Below are positions 24,767 to 34,166 of a stretch of DNA of 64,000 bases, in pieces (position 1 is the stretch's first letter; each line of letters begins with the position of its first letter). Below the pieces are notes generated by a model. It saw nothing but the letters and a program-made list of their open reading frames with translations. It was not told where the DNA came from and did not search any database. Source of the stretch: Paenibacillus sp. SYP-B3998 (lineage in GTDB: Bacteria; Bacillota; Bacilli; Paenibacillales; NBRC-103111); NCBI RefSeq assembly GCF_010820665.1, contig NZ_JAAIKC010000001.1, positions 186,001 through 250,000 of the forward strand. Reading direction: 5' to 3'. The translations under genes were made by a program, and so were the position numbers.

Positions 24767-26581
24767 ATGAATTTAAACAAAAAAGTATTTATTGGGTTTC
24801 TTACCTTCATCATTATTCCATTATTCGTCTTAGGGTCAGTGGTTTATACCGTCTCGCAGCAGTTGATTGAAAAGAAGTATGGTGATTTGACTGAGGTTAC
24901 CCTGCAAGCGATTTCTCGTAATATTTACTACATGTTCAAAGAGGCAAATTATTTTTCTGATTTTTGGATGGTCAAGGAAGGCATTCAGGGCATTTATCGC
25001 TCGATCGATGAGGTAAAGCCTAACGAAGATACACTTTCTTCCTATGATTTAAATACGTTTGATACGTTATTGCGAAGCTCCATTTTGACTTACTCTCCCG
25101 TGCAATCTGTTGTTATTTATAATAATCATGGGAAATCCTTCAATGCTGGTCGGACTAGCGCTAGTTCCTTACCTTGGACATCGCTGCTGGATAGCTCGGC
25201 GTTTAAGCAGATTCAGCTGTTAAATGGCAGCCCGCTTTGGATTGGACCAGCTGAATACAAGGAATTTCCAATCGGGCATCGGGAATTTTATCAAGCGCGT
25301 ATGGTCAAAGATTTTTGGACGATGGATAACCGCGGCTACATGCTGCTTCGTTTTCGTTTCAATGAGTTGGATCAAATTTTCCGTTCTTTCAATACGAGCG
25401 AGGAGAGCTCCAAACGATATTTGCTGGTTAACAACAGCGGGTTAATTTTTTATGACAACAAGATGAGCTTGGAGGGGGCTAACGTTCTTCAGCTACTGCC
25501 TGGCAAATTAGATCTTTTGAAGCCAAATGGCAGCTTTCAAGCCGATTTTCAGAATGAACGTAGCCTTGTCTCACTCTACCATCTGGATTTGAATCAAATG
25601 GGTGTCCAAGATTGGAGCGTTGTGTCTATTACTTCATGGAAGTATGTGGCTGGTGAAATTGAGACCATTATGAAATGGGTTGCTGGCATTACGTTTATCT
25701 GCTTATTTTTTGCCCTCGTTTACAATTTGGTTTTCGTGAGAAGAATCATTCAACTCATTCTGCGTATTGTGTCTTCCATGAAAAAGGTGGAACGCGGGGA
25801 CCTGACCACTCGACTGGACGTCAGCGGTAGCGATGAGACTACGGCGCTAGTCAGAGGTTTCAATAGTTTAGTTGCTCGTGTAGAGGATCTGCTTGAAGAG
25901 GTCAAGCGGCAGCAGGATCGTAAAAATAAGGCCGAGCTCATGCTGCTACAGGCCCAGATCAAACCTCATTTTTTATTCAATACGCTCGAATCAATCAATG
26001 TGTTAGCGATTCAAAACCAAGGGAAAAAGGTTAGTCAAATGGTCTACCGCCTTGGCAATTTGTTACGTATTGGCATGGAGAACAGAGAGGAGATCACACT
26101 TAAGCAAGAGTTGGAGCATCTGAAAAGTTATTTGGAAATTCAGGAATATCGCTTCGAGGACCAGTTTCACTACGAAATCGTCGCACCACCCGAGCTGCTT
26201 GATTTCTACATCCTTAAACTGACCCTCCAGCCGCTAGTGGAAAATAGCTTGCAGCACGGTTTTGAACCGATCGACTACATGGGCTTTATTTCAATAAAGG
26301 TTGTGGATGAGGGGGAGCGCATAGGTATTTACGTAACGGATAATGGTGCAGGCATTACGGAAGAGAAGTTGGCTAAATTCCGTTATAAGATGGAGCTAGA
26401 GACCCCTTTTCACGAAATTATGGATGTGAATGAAGAGCGTAGGGGACTCGGCGTAAGCAATGTGGCTGACCGAATCCGCATCCAATATGGCGGGCATTAC
26501 GGAATGTTTATTTGCAGTTTGGAAGATCATGGCACAACGATGAAAATTATCATTCCCAAAAACAAGGGGGTAGGCCTATGA
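24767..26581 (+). CDS. Membrane sensor histidine kinase, YesM type
   Basis: 604 residues. Start at the ATG 24767; GGAGGGAG is 15 bp upstream, which is far, so translation may be weak. Membrane segment about 7-28, extracellular sensor to about 300, second membrane segment (WVAGITFICLFFALVYNLVF), HAMP, then a His_kinase domain with phospho-acceptor His in QAQIKPHFLFNTLESIN, and HATPase with LQPLVENSLQHGF and DNGAGI. Its stop overlaps the next gene's start (ATGA), so it is cotranslated with the regulator that follows. Confidence 0.93.
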   Translation: MNLNKKVFIGFLTFIIIPLFVLGSVVYTVSQQLIEKKYGDLTEVTLQAISRNIYYMFKEANYFSDFWMVKEGIQGIYRSIDEVKPNEDTLSSYDLNTFDTLLRSSILTYSPVQSVVIYNNHGKSFNAGRTSASSLPWTSLLDSSAFKQIQLLNGSPLWIGPAEYKEFPIGHREFYQARMVKDFWTMDNRGYMLLRFRFNELDQIFRSFNTSEESSKRYLLVNNSGLIFYDNKMSLEGANVLQLLPGKLDLLKPNGSFQADFQNERSLVSLYHLDLNQMGVQDWSVVSITSWKYVAGEIETIMKWVAGITFICLFFALVYNLVFVRRIIQLILRIVSSMKKVERGDLTTRLDVSGSDETTALVRGFNSLVARVEDLLEEVKRQQDRKNKAELMLLQAQIKPHFLFNTLESINVLAIQNQGKKVSQMVYRLGNLLRIGMENREEITLKQELEHLKSYLEIQEYRFEDQFHYEIVAPPELLDFYILKLTLQPLVENSLQHGFEPIDYMGFISIKVVDEGERIGIYVTDNGAGITEEKLAKFRYKMELETPFHEIMDVNEERRGLGVSNVADRIRIQYGGHYGMFICSLEDHGTTMKIIIPKNKGVGL

Positions 26582-28176
26582 GATTGAAGGCAATCTTGGC
26601 TGATGATGAGCCTAACATTTTACGCAATTTACAGGTAGTTATTCCATGGGAAGAGCTTCAAATTGATATCGTGGGTACAGCGAAGAACGGTGTTGAAGCG
26701 TTGGAGTTATCTAGTTTACTTAACCCTGATCTCGTTATGAGCGATATCCGGATGCCTCAGATGGATGGGATTACATTTGTCGAAAAGCTTCGTCAGATTA
26801 ATGAGAGCTGCGTAGTCTTGATAGTTACAGGTTATCAAGACTTTGAATATGCGCGTTCTTTGATGCGATTTGGCGTTAGCGACTACATATTGAAACCAAT
26901 TAATTATGAAGAATTAGAAAATACCATTCGCAAGCTGGTTGAACAAATGCGGGCAAAGAAGCAGAGTAAGTACGAGGAAGAACAAAAATGGGGGAAGATG
27001 AAGAATTTGGCCTATGAGAAAATTTTGTGTGATGTGCTTTTGAATTACACAGAAATAACGCCAAGTACGCTTTTACCCATCGACGAAATCGACTTGGAAA
27101 ATCTGACTTACTCATTTGCCATGATTGACGTGGATGATTACTCGCAAAAGTCTCTGCAATGGACGGAAGAAGAAAGGAAGCTGTGGAACTTCGCGGTGAG
27201 AAATGTCATGCAGGACTCCCTCACCGACGAGAAACTGAAGTTTAAGGTACTCCAGATGCGTGAGGGGGAGTGGTGCTTACTTATTCAATCCGAGGCTTCG
27301 ACAGTGGGACATGCACCTCCTTGTATGGAGGACTTAGCAGTTAAGTTGCAAAACAACGTGCTTCGGACAGTCAAATTAGGGATTAGCGTTGGCTTGTACG
27401 CAGACGCTGTAGGTATTCGGCAGCTGGCAAATGTATATAAGAAGCTGCAGCGCTTCATGCAGCTCAGCCTTGGCAAGCAACAATCCGTGCTTCATTATAA
27501 GGACTCGAAAGAGCCGTCGGATGCCAACATCTCTCTATGGTATTTAGTTGAGGAGATTGTCACTGGTTTGAAACAGCCCAACCGGACGAAAGCTGAAGAT
27601 GCGCTTGATCGTTTGAAGTCCTTGTTGGAGGGGCTGCCGGACAGCTCTTTTGCCCGAGCCTATCAAATGCTGCATTTTCTTATTCTTCATTTACTGCGCG
27701 AATTGCGTGAAATGAACAGTATCGATAGTAACGAGGAAGAAGAAGTATGGCGGAAGCTAGATAAGAGCGAGAGCATCCAACATTTGCTTCAAGTCATGGT
27801 GCAGCTTGTGGCTTTCGGCTTGGAAGGTACGAATAAAAAGAAAAACAGCGAACTTCTCATGACGGCGGCAAAAGAATATATCCGTACCCATTATTCTACG
27901 GATTTCGGGATTGAGGATATAGCCAGTGCGCTGGGGATCAGCAGCTCCTACTTTAGCTTATTATTTAAGCAGCATTTTGGAGAAACGTTCGTTGAGTACG
28001 TAACGAAGCATCGAATGGAGTTAGCCAAATCCATGCTGCTGCTCACAGACAAGAGCATTACAGATATCGGAAAATCAGTTGGATACACGGAACGTCGCTA
28101 TTTTACAAAGGTATTTCAGAAGTTTACAGGGGAAATTCCATCGGAGTTTCGCGACAAACGACGGGAGGGTTATTAG
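26578..28176 (+). CDS. AraC-type two-component response regulator (YesN type)
   Basis: 532 residues starting at the ATG 26578, which overlaps the kinase stop by 4 bp. AAGGGGGTAGG is upstream. Receiver domain: ADDEPN pocket and phospho-acceptor Asp in VMSDIRMPQMDG (about residue 55). Middle region of about 290 residues of unknown role, then an AraC-type DNA-binding end (GIEDIASALGISSSYFSLLF and SVGYTERRYFTKVFQKFTGE). It probably activates the binding-protein and permease genes 95 bp downstream. Confidence 0.93.
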   Translation: MRLKAILADDEPNILRNLQVVIPWEELQIDIVGTAKNGVEALELSSLLNPDLVMSDIRMPQMDGITFVEKLRQINESCVVLIVTGYQDFEYARSLMRFGVSDYILKPINYEELENTIRKLVEQMRAKKQSKYEEEQKWGKMKNLAYEKILCDVLLNYTEITPSTLLPIDEIDLENLTYSFAMIDVDDYSQKSLQWTEEERKLWNFAVRNVMQDSLTDEKLKFKVLQMREGEWCLLIQSEASTVGHAPPCMEDLAVKLQNNVLRTVKLGISVGLYADAVGIRQLANVYKKLQRFMQLSLGKQQSVLHYKDSKEPSDANISLWYLVEEIVTGLKQPNRTKAEDALDRLKSLLEGLPDSSFARAYQMLHFLILHLLRELREMNSIDSNEEEEVWRKLDKSESIQHLLQVMVQLVAFGLEGTNKKKNSELLMTAAKEYIRTHYSTDFGIEDIASALGISSSYFSLLFKQHFGETFVEYVTKHRMELAKSMLLLTDKSITDIGKSVGYTERRYFTKVFQKFTGEIPSEFRDKRREGY

Positions 28177-28271
28177 AGGATTTTACCCCTCTATTAGGAG
28201 TTTATAGGCCTTTAGCCCGCAGTGCCTCCACTTTATAATTATTTTGCAAGCCCAAAGGAGCTCATAATTAA

Positions 28272-29630
28272 ATGAGAAAAAGAACGTTGATATCCGCAGC
28301 AGGTATGCTTGCTTCTTCGTTCGTGTTGTCTGCTTGCGGTGGTCCCAATACGGTAAATGAAAGAAATCGGATCCTACCAGCAGCTACCGATAACTTGGGA
28401 AATGCTAAAGTTGAGCCGATTTCGTTAACCATCCGTCATACTCAAGTGAAGGATACGCAGAAGAAACGCTTTGCTATGCTGCAGGACGCTGTCAAAGCAA
28501 CTGAAGCAAAGGTGCCGGGTCTATCGATTACCTTGGATGGTGTGGAAGATAAAGTCAATCGCTTTGAAAAGCTGCGGGCAGAGATGGCCGCAGGCAATCC
28601 ACCAGAAATATTCGATTTGTTCGGGGGTACGGATACGCGGGACTACGTCAAGGCAGATCGACTTCTGGATTTAACGCCCATTTTGAATGAGCTTGGGCTC
28701 ATCGATAAGTTTTATAGCTTCGATGAATTTACGGTAAATGGTAAGATTTACGGCATCCCGATGGCTGGTTATGTAGAAGGATTGTTTTATAACAAAAAGA
28801 TTTTGGCTGCTCATAGCTTGAATCCGCCACAAACCTGGGATGAGTTACTGGCAGCAGCGGAGATTCTGAAATCCCGGAAAATAACGCCATTTGCAATGGC
28901 AGCCAAAGATTCGTGGGTTATTAATATGATGAGCAATACGATGTGGGTACGTACAGCAGGTGTTGAATCCATTGAAGGATTCCTTGATGGGAGTAGGCAT
29001 TGGACGGACCCAAGCGTCGTGGAGGCTTTTTCCAAATACGATACCTTGGTGAAAAAGGGTTATTTTCAGGAAGGCAGCTTAGCGCTGGCCTATGCAGAGC
29101 AGCAAAACAAGTTTAGCAGTGGGGAAGCGGCATTCATGTTCGATGGCAGTTGGGCAAACACACCGCTGCTTGACATGGAGAAGTCGTCCATCGTGGAAGA
29201 TTTGGGTTTTATCAATTTCCCAGCTATGGGGGGGCCTGGTGACGGGTTTATCAATGGTGGATGGTCAAATGCCTATGGTTTCAACAAGAAGTTGAATCCA
29301 GATCAACTGCTGGCAGTTAAAGAGTTTATCAGACAGATGTACAATGAACCTATGCAAAAAAGACAGCTCATGGAAGAAGGCATGCCACCCGCTATGAAAT
29401 TGCAGGATGTGTCCAATGTAAATCCAGTGATTACGGAGATTCTGAACGTATTCTCGAATGCTAAAGGGACGTTTCCTGCGTATGATTCACGGATTCAAAC
29501 GAAGGTGAGAGAAAAATTGGAGCGCGGTATGCAGGAGCTAATCGCCGGTAGAACAAACCCAGTTTCGTTGATGGCGGATATACAGAAGCAGCAGGAAGCT
29601 TCAAATAAAGAAGAAGCGCATACGAAATAG
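28272..29630 (+). CDS. Extracellular sugar-binding lipoprotein (amino-sugar locus)
   Basis: 452 residues. AAAGGAG is 8 bp before the ATG. The lipobox is LSAC (Cys about 21), followed by a family-1 solute-binding fold (EMAAGNPPEIFDLFGG, GEAAFMFDGSWAN). It heads the set binding protein, permease, permease, GH3 glycosidase, ROK kinase, all in one direction with small gaps. The likely cargo is therefore an N-acetylglucosamine-containing oligosaccharide (inference from the two enzymes). Confidence 0.92.
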   Translation: MRKRTLISAAGMLASSFVLSACGGPNTVNERNRILPAATDNLGNAKVEPISLTIRHTQVKDTQKKRFAMLQDAVKATEAKVPGLSITLDGVEDKVNRFEKLRAEMAAGNPPEIFDLFGGTDTRDYVKADRLLDLTPILNELGLIDKFYSFDEFTVNGKIYGIPMAGYVEGLFYNKKILAAHSLNPPQTWDELLAAAEILKSRKITPFAMAAKDSWVINMMSNTMWVRTAGVESIEGFLDGSRHWTDPSVVEAFSKYDTLVKKGYFQEGSLALAYAEQQNKFSSGEAAFMFDGSWANTPLLDMEKSSIVEDLGFINFPAMGGPGDGFINGGWSNAYGFNKKLNPDQLLAVKEFIRQMYNEPMQKRQLMEEGMPPAMKLQDVSNVNPVITEILNVFSNAKGTFPAYDSRIQTKVREKLERGMQELIAGRTNPVSLMADIQKQQEASNKEEAHTK

Positions 29631-29641
29631 CAGGATGAAGA

Positions 29642-30526
29642 ATGAATAAAACACTAAAAAACCCATATGCCTATGCGCTCTTTACGATTCCTACGATGCT
29701 GCTGTTCTTGATTTTTTTCTTATATCCGCTATTGACTTCTCTGAGGTATGGTTTCACTCAGTGGAACGGTATATCGAATCCCAAATTTAATGGTTTTGAC
29801 AACTTTATTGCGGCGTTTCAGGATAAATATTTCTGGGTTGCGGTGAAGAACAATGTTTATTTTATTGGTTTTTCGCTGTTTGTGCAGATTCCGCTCATCC
29901 TTGTAGTGGCTCTGCTCATCAGCCGAGTAAGACGCTTTGTGTCATTTTATAGAACAAGTATTTTTCTTCCTACAATACTTTCAACTTCGGTTGTTGGTGT
30001 GTTATGGGCATTCGTCTATCATCCGCAAGCGGGCCTGCTTAACCAGCTTCTTGAAATTGTTGGTTTACCGACTTGGAAGCATGTATGGCTCGCGGATGAA
30101 GCAACAGCTATGTTGTCTGTACTAGTAACGAATGCCTGGCAGTGGAGCGGGTTCTATGTCGTCATCGTGTTATCAGCTATTTATGCAATTCCTAAGGAGA
30201 TTATGGAAGCGGCGGAAATTGACGGCGCTAAGAGCTGGATACGAGCTTGGTTCATCACATTACCGCTCTTACGTCCGGTCATTCTATTGATGCTGCTGCT
30301 ATCTGTAACGGGAGCGATGAAAGCACTGGATATTGTCTTCGTTATGACAGGCGGAAATCCATATGGAATTACTGAAGTGATGGCAACCTATATGTATAAA
30401 AAAGCATACCGATTAGGTGAGTACGGGTATGCAAATGCAATTGCTATTCTGATTTTTGTATTCACGCTCATTCTGACATCTTTGTTTCGACGGCTATCCA
30501 AGACATCCGAGGAGGTACAATATTGA
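29642..30526 (+). CDS. ABC sugar transporter permease, MalF/UgpA type
   Basis: 294 residues, 11 bp after the binding protein. Six membrane segments; EAA loop IMEAAEIDGAK...LPLLRPVI. Its stop TGA overlaps the TTG start of the second permease. Confidence 0.93.
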   Translation: MNKTLKNPYAYALFTIPTMLLFLIFFLYPLLTSLRYGFTQWNGISNPKFNGFDNFIAAFQDKYFWVAVKNNVYFIGFSLFVQIPLILVVALLISRVRRFVSFYRTSIFLPTILSTSVVGVLWAFVYHPQAGLLNQLLEIVGLPTWKHVWLADEATAMLSVLVTNAWQWSGFYVVIVLSAIYAIPKEIMEAAEIDGAKSWIRAWFITLPLLRPVILLMLLLSVTGAMKALDIVFVMTGGNPYGITEVMATYMYKKAYRLGEYGYANAIAILIFVFTLILTSLFRRLSKTSEEVQY

Positions 30527-31353
30527 AGGGGAAACCACTCGGCAGCGTCCTCCCACATATTGTGCTTATAAGCTATTTGTTCGTTATCCTTTACCCATTG
30601 CTTTGGGTGTTGAACTCCTCGTTCAAACAGAATAAGGAAATCATCACGTCGCCGTGGTCATTTCCGGAGCAATTGACGCTGACGAATTATATGAATGCAT
30701 GGACAAGTTCAAATGTTGATATTTATTTCTTGAATAGTTTGTATATCTCGGTGTTTTCAGCCGTTGCGACCCTCATCCTGGGCACAGCAACGGCCTATGC
30801 GATTGCGAGAATGAAGTTTCCGAGACTTAGCAAGTTAGTGTCAGGTGCCTTGATGCTGGCTTTGCTCATTCCCGCCGGTTCTTTACTCGTTCCGTTATAC
30901 ATATTACTTAGAAAGATGCACATCTACAATACGCCCTTTGCGCTTGTGATGCCATATGTAACCTTCGGGTTACCCTTGACCGTATTCATCGTAGCCGCTT
31001 ACTTAACATCCATTCCTCGTGAGTTGGAAGAAGCAGGGATTATGGATGGTTTATCGGCCTACGGTCTTTTGCGGCGTATCATTATGCCCATTACGATGCC
31101 AACGCTTGTCACTGTATTCATGCTTAATTTCTTAAGCAACTGGAATGAGTACATGATGGCTAATCTTTTTCTGGCCAAAGAAAAGCTTAGGACATTGCCA
31201 GTTGCTATGGTTGCTTTTTATGATCAGTTGAATATGAACTATGGCTCGTTGTGTGCAGCAATTATGTTTAGTGTCATTCCGGTTGTTCTGATTTATGTTT
31301 TTTTGCAAAACCGAATAATAGAAGGTTTAACTACAGGAAGCAACAAAGGATAG
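30523..31353 (+). CDS. ABC sugar transporter permease, MalG type (TTG start)
   Basis: 276 residues. The start is a TTG at 30523 embedded in the previous stop (TTGA), with GGAGG 8 bp upstream; no ATG fits, so this is a clear case of translational coupling with a rare start. Six membrane segments; EAA-type loop ELEEAGIMDGLS...IIMPITMPT, in which the second Ala is Gly. The C-terminus is LTTGSNKG. Confidence 0.92.
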   Translation: MKGKPLGSVLPHIVLISYLFVILYPLLWVLNSSFKQNKEIITSPWSFPEQLTLTNYMNAWTSSNVDIYFLNSLYISVFSAVATLILGTATAYAIARMKFPRLSKLVSGALMLALLIPAGSLLVPLYILLRKMHIYNTPFALVMPYVTFGLPLTVFIVAAYLTSIPRELEEAGIMDGLSAYGLLRRIIMPITMPTLVTVFMLNFLSNWNEYMMANLFLAKEKLRTLPVAMVAFYDQLNMNYGSLCAAIMFSVIPVVLIYVFLQNRIIEGLTTGSNKG

Positions 31354-31380
31354 TGTCACTATATAGAGGAGAGTGTACTG

Positions 31381-33000
31381 ATGTTACCTAACAATCAACC
31401 GTTAACCTTGCGTCAAAAAGTTGGGCAAATGTTTATATGTGGATTTGGAACCTTGGAACCAAACGCTGAAATTACAAATTTGATTGAGCAGTATGGCTTG
31501 GGTGGCGTCATTTATTTCCGCAGAAATGTAGAAGATGCCCACCAATTGGCCCATTTGTCAGCAGAACTGCAAGAAATGAGCCGCAAAAGCGGAGGTCAAC
31601 CCTTATTTATTGCTGTAGACCAAGAGGGCGGCATGGTATCCCGCATTGAGAAGGGGGCAACGCTGCTTCCAGGCAATATGGCGCTAGGTGCCACTTTCGC
31701 ACCGTCTGGCGTTTACGCTAGCGCGAAGGTGATGGGGAAAGAACTGCGCCAAATGGGCATTAATATGAACTTTGCTCCTTGCCTGGATATTAACAACAAT
31801 CGCCTTAATCCGGTTATTGGCGTGCGCTCTTACGGGGAAACAGCTGAGCTTGTCAGCGATCTGGGAACGCATGCTGTGAAAGGGCTGCAGAATATGGGCG
31901 TCATTGCAACGGTGAAGCATTTCCCTGGGCATGGTGACACCTCTGAAGATTCCCATCACGATCTTCCTGTTATTCCGCACAGTATGGAACGTTTGTTGGA
32001 GCTGGAGCTTGCTCCTTTCGCGAAGGCGATTGAAGGCGGCGTGGACGCCATTATGACAGCGCATGTTGTTTTTGCAGCGCTGGAGGAAGCAAGTGTACCC
32101 TCTACGTTATCGTACCGCATCTTGACGGAATTACTTCGTCATAAACTCGGCTTTGAAGGCTTAATCGTAACCGATTGTCTAGAGATGAAAGCTATTTCTG
32201 AAGGCATTGGTGTGGCTGAAGGCGCAATTAAGGCAATTGAAGCGGGTTCAGACTTGATCCTCGTCAGCCATTTGCTGGATCGGCAAGTGTCCGCACTCGA
32301 AGCGGTTATCGCTGCTGTGGAGAGTGGGCGCATTCCTGAGTCCCGTATCGATGAGTCGGTTCTGCGAATTATGACATATAAATGCAAAAGAGATATTCAA
32401 TTTGATAAATTGACTCCCATTCCGGAGGAAGCTATTTCGACGCCAGAGCATCAAGAATTAGCTCTTGAGCTTAGCCGTAAAAGTATTACACTGGTTAAAG
32501 ATGAAGTAAACCAGCCATTGAATACGAACGAGCCGACGCTTGTCATCTGGGCCGAGGTGCAATCGAATACCGAAATTGATGAAATCGTTGAGAGAGAAGG
32601 AACGCTGGGGTGCATATTATCCGAGATTTCGGATATCCCTGTTGAAGAAGTGTACGTTGGGCTGTTTCCAACCGAGGCTAATATTGAAAGCATACTAAAA
32701 GCAAGTGAGGGCAAAAAACAAGTTATTATGGTAACTTACAATGCCACGTTCTCTGAAGGGCAGACGAAGCTCGTGAAAACATTAGCAAGCCAGCCAGACC
32801 TGCATTTCATCGTGGCTGCCGGTCGCAATCCTTATGACTTGCTTGAGTTCCCAGAAGTTAAAACCTATTATGCTTGTTATGAAAATCGTCCGCTTGCAAT
32901 GGGCTCTCTTGCGAATATTCTTCTTGGAAAAGAAAAAGCTGTTGGGCGTCTTCCTGTGACGATATCCGAGCAATATCCAATTGGATGGAGGCAGGTATAA
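31381..33000 (+). CDS. nagZ: Beta-N-acetylhexosaminidase, glycoside hydrolase family 3 (NagZ type)
   Basis: Removes terminal beta-linked N-acetylglucosamine from chitin- or peptidoglycan-derived fragments. 539 residues. GGAGAG before the ATG. No signal peptide, so it acts on imported sugars in the cytosol. Motifs of the GH3 NagZ branch: VDQEGGMVSR, KHFPGHGDTSEDSHHDLP (with the catalytic His-Asp dyad), IMTAHVVF and VTDCLEMKAI with the nucleophile Asp. The last about 180 residues form the second GH3 domain, present in Firmicute but not in short Proteobacterial NagZ. Follows the permeases by 27 bp. Confidence 0.93.
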   Translation: MLPNNQPLTLRQKVGQMFICGFGTLEPNAEITNLIEQYGLGGVIYFRRNVEDAHQLAHLSAELQEMSRKSGGQPLFIAVDQEGGMVSRIEKGATLLPGNMALGATFAPSGVYASAKVMGKELRQMGINMNFAPCLDINNNRLNPVIGVRSYGETAELVSDLGTHAVKGLQNMGVIATVKHFPGHGDTSEDSHHDLPVIPHSMERLLELELAPFAKAIEGGVDAIMTAHVVFAALEEASVPSTLSYRILTELLRHKLGFEGLIVTDCLEMKAISEGIGVAEGAIKAIEAGSDLILVSHLLDRQVSALEAVIAAVESGRIPESRIDESVLRIMTYKCKRDIQFDKLTPIPEEAISTPEHQELALELSRKSITLVKDEVNQPLNTNEPTLVIWAEVQSNTEIDEIVEREGTLGCILSEISDIPVEEVYVGLFPTEANIESILKASEGKKQVIMVTYNATFSEGQTKLVKTLASQPDLHFIVAAGRNPYDLLEFPEVKTYYACYENRPLAMGSLANILLGKEKAVGRLPVTISEQYPIGWRQV

Positions 33001-33002
33001 AA

Positions 33003-34013
33003 GTGACAATCATAGCGGAGAAAACAAAGCTGCAGGCGTATTATGTAGGTGTAGATTTGGGTGGGACTAAAATGCTTGCTGCGCTCGTTAGCAGCGATGG
33101 GCAAATTATCACCAAAGAGGAAGTTCCGACCCTTGCGCAGCAGGGGCATGAAGCAGTGCTCGATCGGCTGGGCAACCTGATCGAAGGGCTGCTGGTGGCT
33201 GCGACGAGCGGCAGCCGGGATGCGCTCCGCGGTATTGGCGTCGCCATCGCGGGCACGCTCGATACGGCTAATGGTGTCGTCGCGTTAGCTAGCAATCTTG
33301 GCTGGCGCGACGTCCCCGTCGCCGCGGTATTAGCGGACCGTTTTGCTTGCGCGGTCCTGGTGGAGAATGACGCCACCGCAGCCGCGGTGGGCGAATGGCT
33401 TGCCGGCGCGGGGCAGGGTACGTCGGATTGCTTGTACGTGACGATCTCCACGGGGATCGGCGGTGGCATTATTTCCGGCGGTCGCGTAATCGCCGGTGTG
33501 AACCACAACGCAGGGGAGTTCGGTCACATTTCCATCGATGGAAATGGGCCGCTCTGTCCCTGCGGGAATGTCGGGTGCCTGGAGCTATACGCGTCAGGCA
33601 CTGCCATAGGTCGTCGCGGCGCTGAGCACGTGCGCCGCGTGGCCGAAGGCGCCGGCGATAGCTCCGGCGCGCTCGTACGGCTCGCGGGAGGCGACCCGAA
33701 CCGCGTTGATGCGCGGCTTGTCGCAGTCGCAGCCGCTGAAGGAGATGCCGATGCAAGCGGCATCCTGCGTGAGGCCGGACGAGCCCTTGGTGTTGGGTTC
33801 GTCAGCATTCTCCACCTGCTGAATCCGCAGGTGGTCGTTTTGGGCGGAGGCGCTTCGCATATCGGCGAGCCGCTCTTTGGACCGATGCGGGAAATTATTG
33901 AGGCACGCTGCTTACCCGCGATTCGCGGCCCGGTCCGTTTCGTCCCTTCCGTTCTGGGATCCTCTGCTGGTGCAGTCGGAGCGGCATTAATGATGTCAAG
34001 ACCTACGAATTAA
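33003..34013 (+). CDS. ROK-family sugar kinase (glucokinase / N-acetylglucosamine kinase)
   Basis: Phosphorylates the sugar released by the GH3 enzyme. 336 residues from a GTG at 33003 with GGAGG 11 bp upstream; an ATG at 32985 would overlap the previous gene and sits on that ribosome site. ATP-binding DLGGTK, catalytic END (ENDATAAAVGEW), GTGIGGGI, and the ROK zinc motif CPCGNVGCLE after GEFGH. From about 33150 to 33960 the gene is strikingly GC-rich compared with everything around it. With an N-acetylhexosaminidase upstream, GlcNAc or glucose is the likely substrate. Confidence 0.9.
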   Translation: MTIIAEKTKLQAYYVGVDLGGTKMLAALVSSDGQIITKEEVPTLAQQGHEAVLDRLGNLIEGLLVAATSGSRDALRGIGVAIAGTLDTANGVVALASNLGWRDVPVAAVLADRFACAVLVENDATAAAVGEWLAGAGQGTSDCLYVTISTGIGGGIISGGRVIAGVNHNAGEFGHISIDGNGPLCPCGNVGCLELYASGTAIGRRGAEHVRRVAEGAGDSSGALVRLAGGDPNRVDARLVAVAAAEGDADASGILREAGRALGVGFVSILHLLNPQVVVLGGGASHIGEPLFGPMREIIEARCLPAIRGPVRFVPSVLGSSAGAVGAALMMSRPTN

Positions 34014-34017
34014 TTGA

Positions 34018-34037
34018 TCATATGACTGGTCATATGA
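34018..34037. promoter_or_regulatory. Inverted repeat TCATATGAC-TG-GTCATATGA
   Basis: Perfect 9-bp arms with a 2-bp centre, 130 bp before the MFS gene at 34167. Further on, GTAGATAG (34076-34083) pairs with CTATCTAC (34134-34141), so the MFS leader may also fold. Confidence 0.45.
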
Positions 34038-34166
34038 CGGATGTCACTAGACGATAGAACACTCTTTTAGGTAAGGTAGATAGGCAGTAATCACTTTTTT
34101 TCCTGAAATTGTAAGGGAAAAGAGGGAGGTTGGCTATCTACTTTTGCAAAGGGGTGTTTTCTTTTT

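Noticed and set aside
33041..33860. Several long frames on both strands over the ROK kinase
   Set aside because: They are by-products of the high GC content, where stop codons are rare. They lack ribosome sites and family features.
24767..34013. Naming the second ABC importer as a specific chitobiose or muropeptide transporter
   Set aside because: The GH3 and ROK enzymes suggest an N-acetylglucosamine-containing substrate, but the binding protein shows no diagnostic text for one ligand.
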